From Opitutaceae bacterium (GTDB lineage: Bacteria > Verrucomicrobiota > Verrucomicrobiia > Opitutales > Opitutaceae), in NCBI GenBank assembly GCA_024233285.1, contig JACKPU010000012.1:1-47541 (forward strand): a stretch of 47,541 nt of DNA, written 5' to 3'. The notes beneath the pieces were generated by a model that ran no database searches, was not told where the DNA came from, and worked only from the letters and a program-made list of their open reading frames with translations. Below, one piece after another: positions 15,837 to 23,034 of the stretch (position 1 is its first letter; the number at the start of each line of letters is the position of its first letter). Made by a program: the position numbers and the translations under genes.

Positions 15837-16043
15837 TTACGCCTTGGCGCCGGCGGTGTCCGGTCGATAGGTCACGCGCGTGGCGGTAAAGGGAATCGGA
15901 TCGAAGATGGCCCGCGGGTTGGGCAGATTCGGGGCCTTGAAAACGGGTTTGCCCCAGATGAGATCCTGGGTCCAGGCGGTCTTTACCGGAATCGGGGGTG
16001 GGGCGGAGTTGGCGGGGTGTTTGGGTTTTCTTAATGCTGACAT
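15837..16043 (-). CDS. Small hypothetical protein, proline-rich
   Basis: A 68-residue basic, proline-rich protein if started at ATG 16043 ('MSALRKPKHPANSAPPPIP'). A start 21 codons further upstream is possible but would include the terminator-like hairpin region. The C-terminal half, 'TQDLIWGKPVFKAPNLPNP' and 'ATRVTYRPDT', looks folded or conserved rather than random. There is no signal peptide or membrane segment. It converges on rlmJ with a 6-base gap. I do not recognise a family. Confidence 0.45.
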   Translation of the reverse strand: MSALRKPKHPANSAPPPIPVKTAWTQDLIWGKPVFKAPNLPNPRAIFDPIPFTATRVTYRPDTAGAKA

Positions 16044-16094
16044 GGGTTGCTTGGGTATTGGGTGTGCTTGGTCAGAGCACAGAACTAAGAGAGT

Positions 16095-16120
16095 GGCTGC
16101 GGGCAAATGTTCCCGCAGCC
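16095..16120. terminator. Likely terminator downstream of the Hsp20 gene
   Basis: A perfect 9-bp stem GGCTGCGGG/CCCGCAGCC with an 8-base loop, 31 bases past the Hsp20 stop on the minus strand. There is no strong T-tract. It separates hsp20 from the small proline-rich gene. Confidence 0.6.
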
Positions 16121-16150
16121 TGTTGCTAAAACGTCACAAACGCCGATTTC

Positions 16151-16549
16151 TTAAGCCACATGAAGCATGCGAGCGGCCGTCGCGGCGGGTCGGCGCTTGG
16201 GCAGGGTGAGGGTGAGCACACCGGCGTGAAACTCTGCGTGAAGCGCGGCGTAGTCGAGCCCGGTTCCCAACCGCAGACGCAGCCGGTAGTCGCGCTGGGC
16301 GTGTTCGAGATGCAGGGACTGCCAGTTGACGCGCACGACGTGAGGTTTGCGGGCGGTCACGATGATATCGGGGCCGGTGGCCTCGATCTCGATGCTGGCG
16401 GGATTCACCCCCGGCGTGTAAAGCGTGAGCTTCACGGCGTCGGGCTGCTCCCGGCAGTCGTAGTTCGGTTGGCGAAACTCCGACGGACGTGGGTTGCGCG
16501 GTGACCGACTGCGACTCTTGGCAGTGTTGGGGTGGATTATGGTGTGCAT
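16151..16549 (-). CDS. Hsp20/alpha-crystallin family small heat-shock protein
   Basis: A 132-residue small chaperone. Residues 1-25 are a basic, disordered leader ('HPNTAKSRSRSPRNPRP'), followed by an alpha-crystallin domain: 'VKLTLYTPGVNPASIEIEAT', 'DIIVTARKPHVVRVN', 'DYRLRLRLGTGLDYAALHAE' and the closing 'FHAGVLTLTLPKR'. The last matches the family's G-V-L-x-[LI]-x-[LI]-P motif. Known: Hsp20 proteins form oligomers that hold unfolding proteins. The leader is shorter and more basic than usual. No CIRCE element is upstream, but a TTAAAC-rich repeat lies 64-95 bases ahead of the start. Confidence 0.85.
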   Translation of the reverse strand: MHTIIHPNTAKSRSRSPRNPRPSEFRQPNYDCREQPDAVKLTLYTPGVNPASIEIEATGPDIIVTARKPHVVRVNWQSLHLEHAQRDYRLRLRLGTGLDYAALHAEFHAGVLTLTLPKRRPAATAARMLHVA

Positions 16550-16612
16550 GGGAAAAATGAAAATAGGAAGGATGGCCCTCGGGGCTTTTGACCGCCGGGC
16601 TTCAGGGAGATT

Positions 16613-16644
16613 CTAAACGTTAAACCGTTAAACGGTGGTTTAGG
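16613..16644. promoter_or_regulatory. Possible operator: TTAAAC direct and inverted repeats
   Basis: CTAAAC (16613-16618) and its inverse GTTTAG (16639-16644) flank a core with a GTTTAAAC palindrome and ACCGTTAAACGGT. On the minus strand this reads as two to three successive GTTTAA(A)CG units, and the last one gives a TAGAAT that resembles a -10 box. It sits 64-95 bases ahead of the Hsp20 start. The repeats are seen; the operator role is inferred. Confidence 0.35.
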
Positions 16645-16780
16645 CCTGATAGCCCGGTCCGGTCTGATGTTTATTCCAAATAATGGAGACCGGACACACC
16701 TGACCGCGGCAACGCATGGCGACGGCCTTCGTAAACGAAGTGCCGGCCTGGCTACGGTAGGATTGACGATTGTCGGTCAT
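16640..16780 (-). CDS. Possible small protein (46 residues)
   Basis: A minus-strand frame from ATG 16780 to TAA at 16642-16640. The peptide contains 'QAGTSFTKAVAMRCRGQVCP' and 'SIIWNKHQTGPGYQA'. Its composition is less biased than the antisense frames around it. No ribosome-binding site is visible and no family is recognised, so it may be chance. Its stop overlaps the TTAAAC repeat cluster. Confidence 0.2.
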   Translation of the reverse strand: MTDNRQSYRSQAGTSFTKAVAMRCRGQVCPVSIIWNKHQTGPGYQA

Positions 16781-16931
16781 TGGAACGCGGCATACCATGC
16801 ACGTCCCGTGCCAGAGGCCAAGGAGAATTTTGATAATCAGATTTGCTGGCTTCGTCATAAGTTTTGTTTTCCCTCGTGCCTGCCCGGCCCGCAGCCCAAG
16901 GTGGCCGGGCTTTCCTCCCCATGTTTTGCGT

Positions 16932-17858
16932 ATGACGAGAGTTCTTGGCCACCTGACCAATGCGTTCCCTGTCTGGGTGCTGATCGGCGGCATCTGGGCG
17001 CTTTTCCAACCGCAAGTGTTCACTTGGTTCAGCGGTCCTTGGATCGTCTGGGGCCTCGCGGTCATCATGCTCGGCATGGGCATCACCCTCACGGTCGACG
17101 ACTTTAAACGCGTGCTGGTGATGCCGCGGCCGGTGGCGTTGGGCTTTGTCGCCCAGTTTCTCATCATGCCGTTGCTCGGTTGGGGCGTGGGGCGGCTGCT
17201 TAACCTCGATCCGCCGCTGGCGGTCGGACTTATTCTGGTTTCATGTTGTCCCGGCGGCACCGCTTCAAATGTCGTCGCCTATCTCGCACGGGCCAATGTC
17301 GCGTTGTCGGTCGTGATGACCATGTGCTCCACCTTTGGTGCGGTCTTCATGACGCCGTTGCTGACTCAGTTCTACGCCGGCACGATCGTGCATGTGGATG
17401 CCTGGGGTTTGTTTATGAGCACCTTCAAGGTCGTGGTGGCACCGGTCGTCCTCGGCGTGGCGCTCAACCGTCTCGCACCGCGCGTCGTCGGCTGGGCGAT
17501 GCCGGCCGCGCCGTTGTTGTCGGTGATCACGATCACGCTGATTTGCGCGAGCATCATCGGACAAAGTTCCGCCGCGGTGAAGGCCAGCGCGATGTCATTG
17601 TTGCTGGGCGTCGGTCTGCTGCACATGGGCGGCTTTGCGCTGGGTTATGCCGCGGCGCGCGTGTTCAAATACGACCAGCTCATCGCCCGCACGGTCTCAA
17701 TCGAGGTGGGGATGCAAAACTCCGGTCTCGGGGTGGTGCTGGCACGCGGACATTTTGCGGATCCGCTAACGGCGGTGCCGTGTGCGATCTCCAGCGTCTT
17801 TCATTCCGTCATCGGCAGTATCCTCGCGGGATGGTGGCGCTTGAAGGACAGGAAGTGA
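16932..17858 (+). CDS. Bile acid:sodium symporter (BASS) family transporter
   Basis: A 308-residue inner-membrane protein with about nine to ten hydrophobic helices. Start ATG 16932 ('MTRVLGHLTNAFPVW'); a longer frame from 16770 exists but its extra part is not protein-like. Seen: 'MLGMGITLTVDDFKRVL', the crossover motif 'SCCPGGTASNVVAYLA' and the second repeat motif 'IEVGMQNSGLGVVLA'. Known: BASS proteins move organic acids with sodium; bacterial members include pantothenate, pyruvate and sulfonate transporters. The substrate cannot be called from sequence. The stop is 36 bases before the MazG-like gene, so co-transcription is possible. Confidence 0.92.
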   Translation: MTRVLGHLTNAFPVWVLIGGIWALFQPQVFTWFSGPWIVWGLAVIMLGMGITLTVDDFKRVLVMPRPVALGFVAQFLIMPLLGWGVGRLLNLDPPLAVGLILVSCCPGGTASNVVAYLARANVALSVVMTMCSTFGAVFMTPLLTQFYAGTIVHVDAWGLFMSTFKVVVAPVVLGVALNRLAPRVVGWAMPAAPLLSVITITLICASIIGQSSAAVKASAMSLLLGVGLLHMGGFALGYAAARVFKYDQLIARTVSIEVGMQNSGLGVVLARGHFADPLTAVPCAISSVFHSVIGSILAGWWRLKDRK

Positions 17859-17894
17859 TTGTCGGCTGCGCGGCGGCTTGCCAGCGTGCAAATC

Positions 17895-18272
17895 ATGAAA
17901 CGTGGCCTGACTGATGCCGATACTACTTTAGCTGAATTGAAGGAGCGCGTCCTGGCGTTTGCCCGCGAACGCGACTGGGAGCAGTTTCACGCGCCGAAGA
18001 ACCTGAGCATGGCGCTGGCGGCGGAAGCGGGTGAATTGATGGAGCATTTTTTGTGGGCTACCTCGGCTGACTCTCACGACGTGGCCCGGGACAAAAAGAA
18101 ACGCCGCGAGATCGAGGACGAACTCGCCGATGTGATCATCTACGCGCTCGAGTTCGCCAACATGACGAACATCAATGTTTCCGCAGCCATCGCACGGAAG
18201 ATGAAGGCCAACGCCAAAAAGTATCCCGTGGCGAAAGCGCGGGGGCGGTCGGCCAAATACACCGAGCTATAG
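17895..18272 (+). CDS. MazG-like nucleotide pyrophosphohydrolase
   Basis: A 125-residue all-alpha NTP pyrophosphatase, start ATG 17895 (a TTG at 17859 would add 12 residues of non-conserved sequence). Seen: 'FARERDWEQFHAPKNLSMAL', the metal motif ExxE in 'AAEAGELMEHFLW' and ExxD in 'EIEDELADVIIYALE'. Known: single-domain members related to dCTPP1/RS21-C6 hydrolyse dCTP and damaged dNTPs. The C-terminal 'NAKKYPVAKARGRSAKY' tail is characteristic of this subgroup. Inference: nucleotide-pool cleaning in the cytoplasm. Confidence 0.9.
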   Translation: MKRGLTDADTTLAELKERVLAFARERDWEQFHAPKNLSMALAAEAGELMEHFLWATSADSHDVARDKKKRREIEDELADVIIYALEFANMTNINVSAAIARKMKANAKKYPVAKARGRSAKYTEL

Positions 18273-18275
18273 AGG

Positions 18276-18299
18276 AAGCGGAGCCATCGGGCTCCGCTT
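18276..18299. terminator. Bidirectional terminator hairpin
   Basis: A perfect 10-bp stem AAGCGGAGCC/GGCTCCGCTT with loop ATCG. It starts 4 bases after the MazG-like stop and ends 23 bases before the stop of the converging DUF5069 gene. The AA/TT ends give a short T-run in both directions. Confidence 0.75.
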
Positions 18300-18321
18300 G
18301 ATGAACCGTCATCAGGATGGA

Positions 18322-18768
18322 TCAGCCTTTGCCGCCGTAGCTGACGTAATCGTCGAGATCGAGCAGATCGGCGAACGAGCGAATGTCGGAGCGATCCGGT
18401 GCATCCGCCTTGACCACCCCGGCCAGCCATTCGTGTCCTTCGGCGCCGCCGGGACCGAATTGCTCGAGCCAGTCGGACCAAGCCATGATTTCGTAGAGTT
18501 GTCGGCCGGCCTTCTCGTTCACCCAAGCGAGCATCTCAGTGTCGCTTTTGCCGCTTTTGATTTCTGCCAACATCGCGTCGGGATCGATTCCGGTGAACGC
18601 GAAGAAGCGCTGATCAAGCGGGCAATTGTAGTGATAGTCACCACCCTTGCCGGCGATCACGGCGCGGGCCTTGTCGAGCAGGCGGGGCAGGTGCACGTAA
18701 CCGCCGAGGCGGACGCGCACGCTGCGCGGTGGGTGTTGAGTGAGGTCGGGATTGGCTAGGTTGACCAT
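18322..18768 (-). CDS. DUF5069 domain-containing protein
   Basis: A 148-residue cytoplasmic protein. Seen: 'LTQHPPRSVRVRLGGYVHLP', 'RLLDKARAVIAGKGGDYHYN', 'CPLDQRFFAFTGID' and 'WVNEKAGRQLYEIMAWSDW'. This pattern is that of DUF5069, a family frequent in Verrucomicrobia and Planctomycetes and of unknown function. The many conserved aromatic, His and Cys residues suggest a ligand or metal site; that is inference. It starts at ATG 18768 with a possible -10 box about 20 bases upstream and is the only gene of its unit. Confidence 0.85.
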   Translation of the reverse strand: MVNLANPDLTQHPPRSVRVRLGGYVHLPRLLDKARAVIAGKGGDYHYNCPLDQRFFAFTGIDPDAMLAEIKSGKSDTEMLAWVNEKAGRQLYEIMAWSDWLEQFGPGGAEGHEWLAGVVKADAPDRSDIRSFADLLDLDDYVSYGGKG

Positions 18769-18786
18769 GATAGATACAATTTACCG

Positions 18787-18792
18787 ATTATG
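18787..18792 (-). promoter_or_regulatory. Possible -10 box of the DUF5069 gene
   Basis: On the minus strand the sequence reads CATAAT, one mismatch from TATAAT, 19-24 bases ahead of ATG 18768. A CTTTGC lies 16 bases further upstream as a weak -35 candidate. The surrounding 60 bases are AT-richer than the genome. Confidence 0.3.
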
Positions 18793-18832
18793 TCGGCCGG
18801 TGTCTTTTGCAAAGCATCACGCCAAATAGCTG

Positions 18833-19846
18833 TTATTTCGCAGTTATAGCGTTCACCCGCTCAGTGGTGTTTGGATGGGTGCTGAGGTAGCTAAAGTCTA
18901 CTCCCTCTGGTGGCCTGCTGGCCTCCAACTTCTTCAAGATGCTGGCGAAGTGTCGCCGGTCGATGCCGGCATCGTCCATGAGTGACGCAGCGTATGCATC
19001 GGCTTCGACTTCAAATTGTCGCGCGTATCCGTTTTGGAGAATCAAGAATGGGATGGTGCCGGCTACTGAACTTAATGCTGAAAGGTCGCCGGTTACGACG
19101 GTGGCGAGCAGCAGGGTGAATGAATTTTGCAGAAGACTTCGCATGCCATGGCGATATTCCAAATGGCCGAGCTCGTGAGCCAGCACGGCTTCCAGTTCAC
19201 CGTCTACGTCTGCAAGTGCGATTAGTTCGTCGGAAAGCACGATAATGCCGCCGGGCAGCGCGAACGCGTTAGGGTATTGGGCCCCTAGCGAACAAAAGCG
19301 GGCCTTTACCTCAATGCGTTGGGGCCGAAGTTCTATCAAACGGTCGAGCCGGGCTTGGATGGCGCGGTGCTCTTTGCCGCTGAGTTGAGATGGTGCGACG
19401 ACGCGTGCGATGGTGCTTAATGCAACCTGGCCGGCATGTGCTTCGATTTCAGTCGGCAGTCTTTCGGCGGTGATTGCTGCCAAGGCGGGCAGGCCGAATT
19501 TGATCGTGAGGGCAACGGCCGCAACCACGAGCAGGGTGGCTGCTGCGGCCACGCGGCTGTGCTGCTCAAGCAGGTGGATCAGACTGGCGATACGTCCGCC
19601 TTTTTGCTGAGCCAAGACTGCGTCAATTGCAGCGTTGTCAGCCGTTTCGATGGTGCCGCCGTCGGGCAGATACAGAAAACGAGGCACTGAGCCGAGCCGA
19701 TCACTGAATCGAATCTTTGAAAGTGAAACGAGCTGATGCAGTGTTTGGCCCTGAATGGTCAGTTGGCCATCCGTGCTGAAATCGAGCGAGACTGGCTCGG
19801 GGGCAAGGGTTTCTCCGTTGCAGTAAATGCCGGTTGTCGGGTTCAT
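18833..19846 (-). CDS. M48 family membrane metalloprotease
   Basis: A 337-residue protein. Residues 1-85 form a soluble N-terminal part, followed by a membrane helix around 99-125 ('VAAAATLLVVAAVALTIKFG') and an M48 peptidase domain. Seen: the zinc motif 'LAHELGHLEYRHG' (His224, Glu225, His228) and the third ligand Glu279 in 'RQFEVEADAYAASLM'. The 'NAFALPGGIIVLSDELI' strand is typical of BepA/LoiP-like M48 proteases. Inference: an envelope quality-control protease. Its ATG overlaps the stop of the DUF898 gene by four bases, and DUF898-M48 pairs occur in other bacteria, so the two probably work together. Confidence 0.9.
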   Translation of the reverse strand: MNPTTGIYCNGETLAPEPVSLDFSTDGQLTIQGQTLHQLVSLSKIRFSDRLGSVPRFLYLPDGGTIETADNAAIDAVLAQQKGGRIASLIHLLEQHSRVAAAATLLVVAAVALTIKFGLPALAAITAERLPTEIEAHAGQVALSTIARVVAPSQLSGKEHRAIQARLDRLIELRPQRIEVKARFCSLGAQYPNAFALPGGIIVLSDELIALADVDGELEAVLAHELGHLEYRHGMRSLLQNSFTLLLATVVTGDLSALSSVAGTIPFLILQNGYARQFEVEADAYAASLMDDAGIDRRHFASILKKLEASRPPEGVDFSYLSTHPNTTERVNAITAK

Positions 19847-20985
19847 AAGCCAAAATCTAGTCCGATAAATTCCGCAGCGGTGTCACCCACCGCACTGCCA
19901 TCGCTGCGACCCAAGCGCTCGATGTTGTCGATGCTGCCCGCAGGTAGCAAATGCATGCAGGATGCGGTGTAACGCATCGAACGAATGACCGCCCAAGGGT
20001 AGAGCAGGCCGCAGGTGCCAATGACGGCAAGGATGTTGGTGTATTGCAGACCCAGCCAGCGCCCGATGTCCATCTTGGCGAGGAAGCGATGGTCATCCAG
20101 ACGGGTGTGATTCCAAATATGGTTAAACAGCTTGGCATGGATATAGTGCTTGGCCGTAAACAGCGCGGTGCCGTAAATCGCGAAAAATGGGAGCAGCTGC
20201 CAGAGTCCGGGTGCCGCGTGGCGCGGGCCTGATTGCATCACGTTTACCGCCACGCTGCCGGCACCGGCTGCAAAAATCACGAGCATGCCAGCCAATAAGT
20301 AGGCGAGGTAAAAGGGACCGCTGCTGCCATTGAAGTAGAAATAGCCGGTGCCCAAGCGATGGTTGGTGATGACGTAGTGCTTTCGGTCCCGAACCCAAGC
20401 TGGGTAATAAAACCCAAGTGTGAGCACGATCAAAATGGGTTTGAATATCCACACCATGACCGCCGGACTGAGCTGGGGCTTGAAGCGAAAACGCATACCG
20501 CGATACGCGGTGTTGTGGGCGTTGAATGCCAGGGAGCGCGCCACGATCCACGGCAACAGGACCACGGCCACGACAATGGACCCGGTTCGCATGACCGGAT
20601 AGATCGAACCCAGAACCGAATAGGCGAGAAAGAGGGTGACAATAATCAGATTACCGATGAGCAGCCTTTTGGGGTCTGCGCGGTAATCAAACCGGTGCCC
20701 GAGTATTTCCGTGCTGCCGCGCAGGTAGCGGCGTTTACGGACCTTGGCCCATGCCGCGAATATACCGACCGTCAAAATCGTGAGCAGCGTGTTGACGATC
20801 CAGATGCGGAAATACTCGGCCGCGCGTCCGTGAAAAATAAAGGGCTCGGGTTGCGGCAGGTTCTCTTCGCTCGGCAGCAGGGGCGGTGCAATCGATGCGA
20901 CTGGAGATGAAGAAACCGGCGGCGGCTCCAGACTCTCATTCTTGGGAAGAGCAGGAATATGAGGGGTGTCAGACTGAGGGGGCAT
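19843..20985 (-). CDS. DUF898 (YjgN-like) integral membrane protein
   Basis: A 380-residue membrane protein, start ATG 20985, which shares a base with the mogA stop (TAATG). Residues 1-50 are a proline-rich cytoplasmic leader ('PPPVSSSPVASIAPPLLPSE'). The remainder has DUF898 motifs: 'FHGRAAEYFRIWIVNTLLT', 'AAWAKVRKRRYLRGST', 'GHRFDYRADPKRLLIG', then 'LGTGYFYFNGSSGPFY' and about six membrane helices. The function is unknown. It is followed by an M48 protease with a four-base overlap. The proline-rich leader is longer than in typical YjgN. Confidence 0.85.
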   Translation of the reverse strand: MPPQSDTPHIPALPKNESLEPPPVSSSPVASIAPPLLPSEENLPQPEPFIFHGRAAEYFRIWIVNTLLTILTVGIFAAWAKVRKRRYLRGSTEILGHRFDYRADPKRLLIGNLIIVTLFLAYSVLGSIYPVMRTGSIVVAVVLLPWIVARSLAFNAHNTAYRGMRFRFKPQLSPAVMVWIFKPILIVLTLGFYYPAWVRDRKHYVITNHRLGTGYFYFNGSSGPFYLAYLLAGMLVIFAAGAGSVAVNVMQSGPRHAAPGLWQLLPFFAIYGTALFTAKHYIHAKLFNHIWNHTRLDDHRFLAKMDIGRWLGLQYTNILAVIGTCGLLYPWAVIRSMRYTASCMHLLPAGSIDNIERLGRSDGSAVGDTAAEFIGLDFGL

Positions 20986-21515
20986 TAACTGTGTTTGGGG
21001 CGGAACACGGTCATTTGGGTCGCATCCGCTTCCAAGCGCGGACCGCCGATGAGATCGATGCAGTAAGGGATGGCAGGGAAAACGGCCTCGAGATTTTCGC
21101 GGATGGCCTTGGGGCGACCGGGCAGATTTACGATCAGACAACGCCCGCGCACGCCGGCGGTTTGCCGGGACAGAATCGCGGTTGGAACGTAGCTCAGGGA
21201 AACCCGGCGCATTTGCTCGCCGAAACCGGGCAGCAGCTTTTCGCAAACCGCCGTGGTGGCCTCGGGGGTGACATCGCGGGCCGCCGGTCCGGTTCCGCCG
21301 GTCGTGACGATCAGGCAGCAGCCGAATTCGTCGGCCATGCGCTTGAGTTCGGCCTCGATCGTCGCCAGCTCGTCGGGCACGACTTTGTAATCGGTTTCAA
21401 ACGGCGTGGTCAGCCACTGCTTGAGCAGGGCCACGCAGGCCTGTCCCGGTGTGTCTTCGTAAACGCCGGCGCTGGCCCGGTCAGAAATGTTGAGAACGCC
21501 GATTCGCGCGATCAT
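20985..21515 (-). CDS. mogA: MogA/MoaB family molybdopterin adenylyltransferase
   Basis: A 176-residue protein started at ATG 21515 ('MIARIGVLNISDRASAG'). The frame is open further upstream but only antisense to gluQ. Seen: 'GVLNISDRASAGVYEDTPG', 'LIVTTGGTGPAARDVTPEA' and 'GRCLIVNLPGRPKAI'. The TGGTG and P-E-A motifs are the molybdopterin-binding signature. Known: MogA adenylates molybdopterin before molybdenum insertion. No other molybdenum cofactor gene is in the window; the MOSC protein at 31.2-32.0 kb is the only possible functional relative. Its ATG overlaps the gluQ stop by four bases. Confidence 0.92.
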   Translation of the reverse strand: MIARIGVLNISDRASAGVYEDTPGQACVALLKQWLTTPFETDYKVVPDELATIEAELKRMADEFGCCLIVTTGGTGPAARDVTPEATTAVCEKLLPGFGEQMRRVSLSYVPTAILSRQTAGVRGRCLIVNLPGRPKAIRENLEAVFPAIPYCIDLIGGPRLEADATQMTVFRPKHS

Positions 21516-22348
21516 GAGGTGGCAGCGAATTTGCTGAGGATGTCGGCGACTGTCACGCCCTGATCCCGCATGGCGCGCAGACTGAGCGAGTCGTGGCGCT
21601 TGGCCAGGCGTCGGCCCTGTTCGTCGCGCAGCAAATCGCAGTGCCAGAACGCCGGCGCAGTCCGCCCCAGCGCGCGAAAAAGCAGTAACTGGCGAAAGGT
21701 GGAACGGATGAGATCGGCGCCGCGCACCACTTCGGTGATGCCCATGGCGATGTCGTCGGCCACGCAGGCGAGTTGGTAGCTGGGCAGGTTGTCTTTGCGC
21801 CAAACCAGAAAGTCGCCGAAATCGGTCCCGGCGACGGCGGATTGGACCCCGGCGTGGCCATCCGCGAAGGTCAACGTCTCGCCGTCGGGCACCCGGAAGC
21901 GCCAGTTGGTGGTGATCACATTCGACAAGGGCGGCAGCGGCGCATCCGCCGGAGGACGAAACGCCCTGGGGTAGATCGGCTCGTCATCATCCTCATGCGG
22001 GGCGCCGGCGGCCTCCCGCACGTCGCGTCGTGAATGCTCGCAGGGAAAGATCAGGCCCGCGGCATGGAGTTTGGCCAGAACGCTCCGGTAATAATCCACG
22101 CGTTCACTCTGCGTGATGACGGGCGTCTCCCATTTGAGTCCCAGCCAGGCCAAGTCCTCCAACGCCGCCTCGGTGAAAACGGGTTTGGAGCGATCGAAGT
22201 CGAGATCGTCGATCCGCATGAGCAAGCGTCCACCCGCCAGGCGGGCGCGTTCGGCTGCGAGCCAGAAGGTGCGCGCATGCCCCAGGTGCAGATACCCGGT
22301 GGGCGACGGGGCGAGGCGGCCGACATAATTGGATGGAGTTGCAACCAC
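21512..22348 (-). CDS. gluQ: Glutamyl-Q tRNA(Asp) synthetase (GluRS paralogue)
   Basis: About 278 residues if started at GTG 22348; GTG 22357 is an alternative. It is a truncated class I synthetase with only the catalytic domain. Seen: 'RLAPSPTGYLHLGHARTFWL' (HLGH for HIGH), 'RIDDLDFDRSKP', 'SYQLACVADDIAMGITEVVR' and 'RLAKRHDSLSLR' in place of KMSKS. The anticodon-binding domain of GluRS is absent. Known: GluQ attaches glutamate to queuosine in tRNA(Asp). The zinc region 'FPCEHSRRDV' holds one Cys. The proposed start lies inside the palindromic repeat 22343-22432, and no ATG is available nearby. Confidence 0.88.
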   Translation of the reverse strand: MVATPSNYVGRLAPSPTGYLHLGHARTFWLAAERARLAGGRLLMRIDDLDFDRSKPVFTEAALEDLAWLGLKWETPVITQSERVDYYRSVLAKLHAAGLIFPCEHSRRDVREAAGAPHEDDDEPIYPRAFRPPADAPLPPLSNVITTNWRFRVPDGETLTFADGHAGVQSAVAGTDFGDFLVWRKDNLPSYQLACVADDIAMGITEVVRGADLIRSTFRQLLLFRALGRTAPAFWHCDLLRDEQGRRLAKRHDSLSLRAMRDQGVTVADILSKFAATS

Positions 22349-22432
22349 GACAGTCACGAATGAACACGAATCGGGTGGGGTGGCACCAGTCGTTTCTCTT
22401 TTAATCGTGCCAAATCGCGGGCATTCGTGGTT
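22343..22432. repeat. Palindromic interspersed repeat, about 90 bases
   Basis: The ends AACCACGA (22343-22350) and TCGTGGTT (22425-22432) are inverted repeats. Inside is the arm CACGAATGAACACGAAT (22355-22371) and a weaker partner with ATCGTG near 22414. It fills the gap between the divergent gluQ and LOG genes. The same arm recurs near 11.18 kb. Confidence 0.65.
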
Positions 22433-22442
22433 TACCCAAACC

Positions 22443-23024
22443 ATGACCAAGCTGCTTTGCGTTTATTGCTCTTCGAGTGATCGGATTGATTCCAAATATG
22501 CCGTTGCGGCCGAAGAGTTGGGGCGTGAGCTCGTGACGCGTGGCTGGGGATTGGTTTATGGCGGCGGCAAAACCGGATTGATGGGCGCCGTCGCACGCGG
22601 CACCAAGGCGGCAGGTGGGCGGGTGGTCGGAGTCATTCCTGAGTTCATGAAGGCGCGCGAATTGGCCTTCGATGCAGCCGATGAGCTCGTGACAGTTGTG
22701 ACGATGCGCGAGCGCAAGCTGCTCATGGAGGCGCGGGCGGATGCCTTTGTGGCGCTGCCGGGCGGTTGGGGCACGCTGGAGGAGATCATGGAAATCCTCA
22801 CCTTGCGCCAGCTCGATGTGGTGAAGAAGCCGTGCGTGTTCTTGAATCAAGATGGATTCTATGACGACTTGATCCGACTGTTCGAACGCATGCTGAGGGA
22901 GAAGTTTTTCAAACCGTCGAACCTGGGCTTGTATCGCGTGACGACGACTGTGGGTGGCGTGTTCGATGAAATCGAGGCCGGCCGCTCGGCCAAGGCCGAG
23001 GCCAAGTGGTTCGAAACCCGTTGA
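22443..23024 (+). CDS. LOG family protein (cytokinin riboside 5'-monophosphate phosphoribohydrolase-like)
   Basis: A 193-residue Rossmann-fold protein. Seen: 'LCVYCSSSDRID', 'LVYGGGKTGLMGAVA', 'MRERKLLMEARADAFVALPG' and the signature 'PGGWGTLEEIMEI' (residues 106-118). Known: LOG proteins release free base from nucleoside monophosphates; in bacteria they are often annotated TIGR00730 lysine-decarboxylase-like, which is incorrect. Catalytic Arg and Glu residues (RER, TLEE) are present. It starts at ATG 22443, directly after the repeat, and runs into the Nudix gene 10 bases later. Confidence 0.92.
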   Translation: MTKLLCVYCSSSDRIDSKYAVAAEELGRELVTRGWGLVYGGGKTGLMGAVARGTKAAGGRVVGVIPEFMKARELAFDAADELVTVVTMRERKLLMEARADAFVALPGGWGTLEEIMEILTLRQLDVVKKPCVFLNQDGFYDDLIRLFERMLREKFFKPSNLGLYRVTTTVGGVFDEIEAGRSAKAEAKWFETR

Positions 23025-23034
23025 GATTGAAGCC

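Larger units (their letters stand above)
16550..16931. other. 382-base intergenic region with repeat-rich segment
   Basis: The longest region without a confident gene, between the divergent Hsp20 and BASS transporter genes. It holds the CTAAAC...GTTTAG repeat cluster (16613-16644), a possible 46-codon minus-strand frame (16640-16780), and a small inverted repeat TTCGT-AA-ACGAA in the 16730s. I could not match it to a known riboswitch or non-coding RNA by eye. Confidence 0.5.

Noticed and set aside
16550..16931. Riboswitch ahead of the BASS transporter
   Set aside because: No core of a known riboswitch class could be matched by eye; a covariance search is required to decide.
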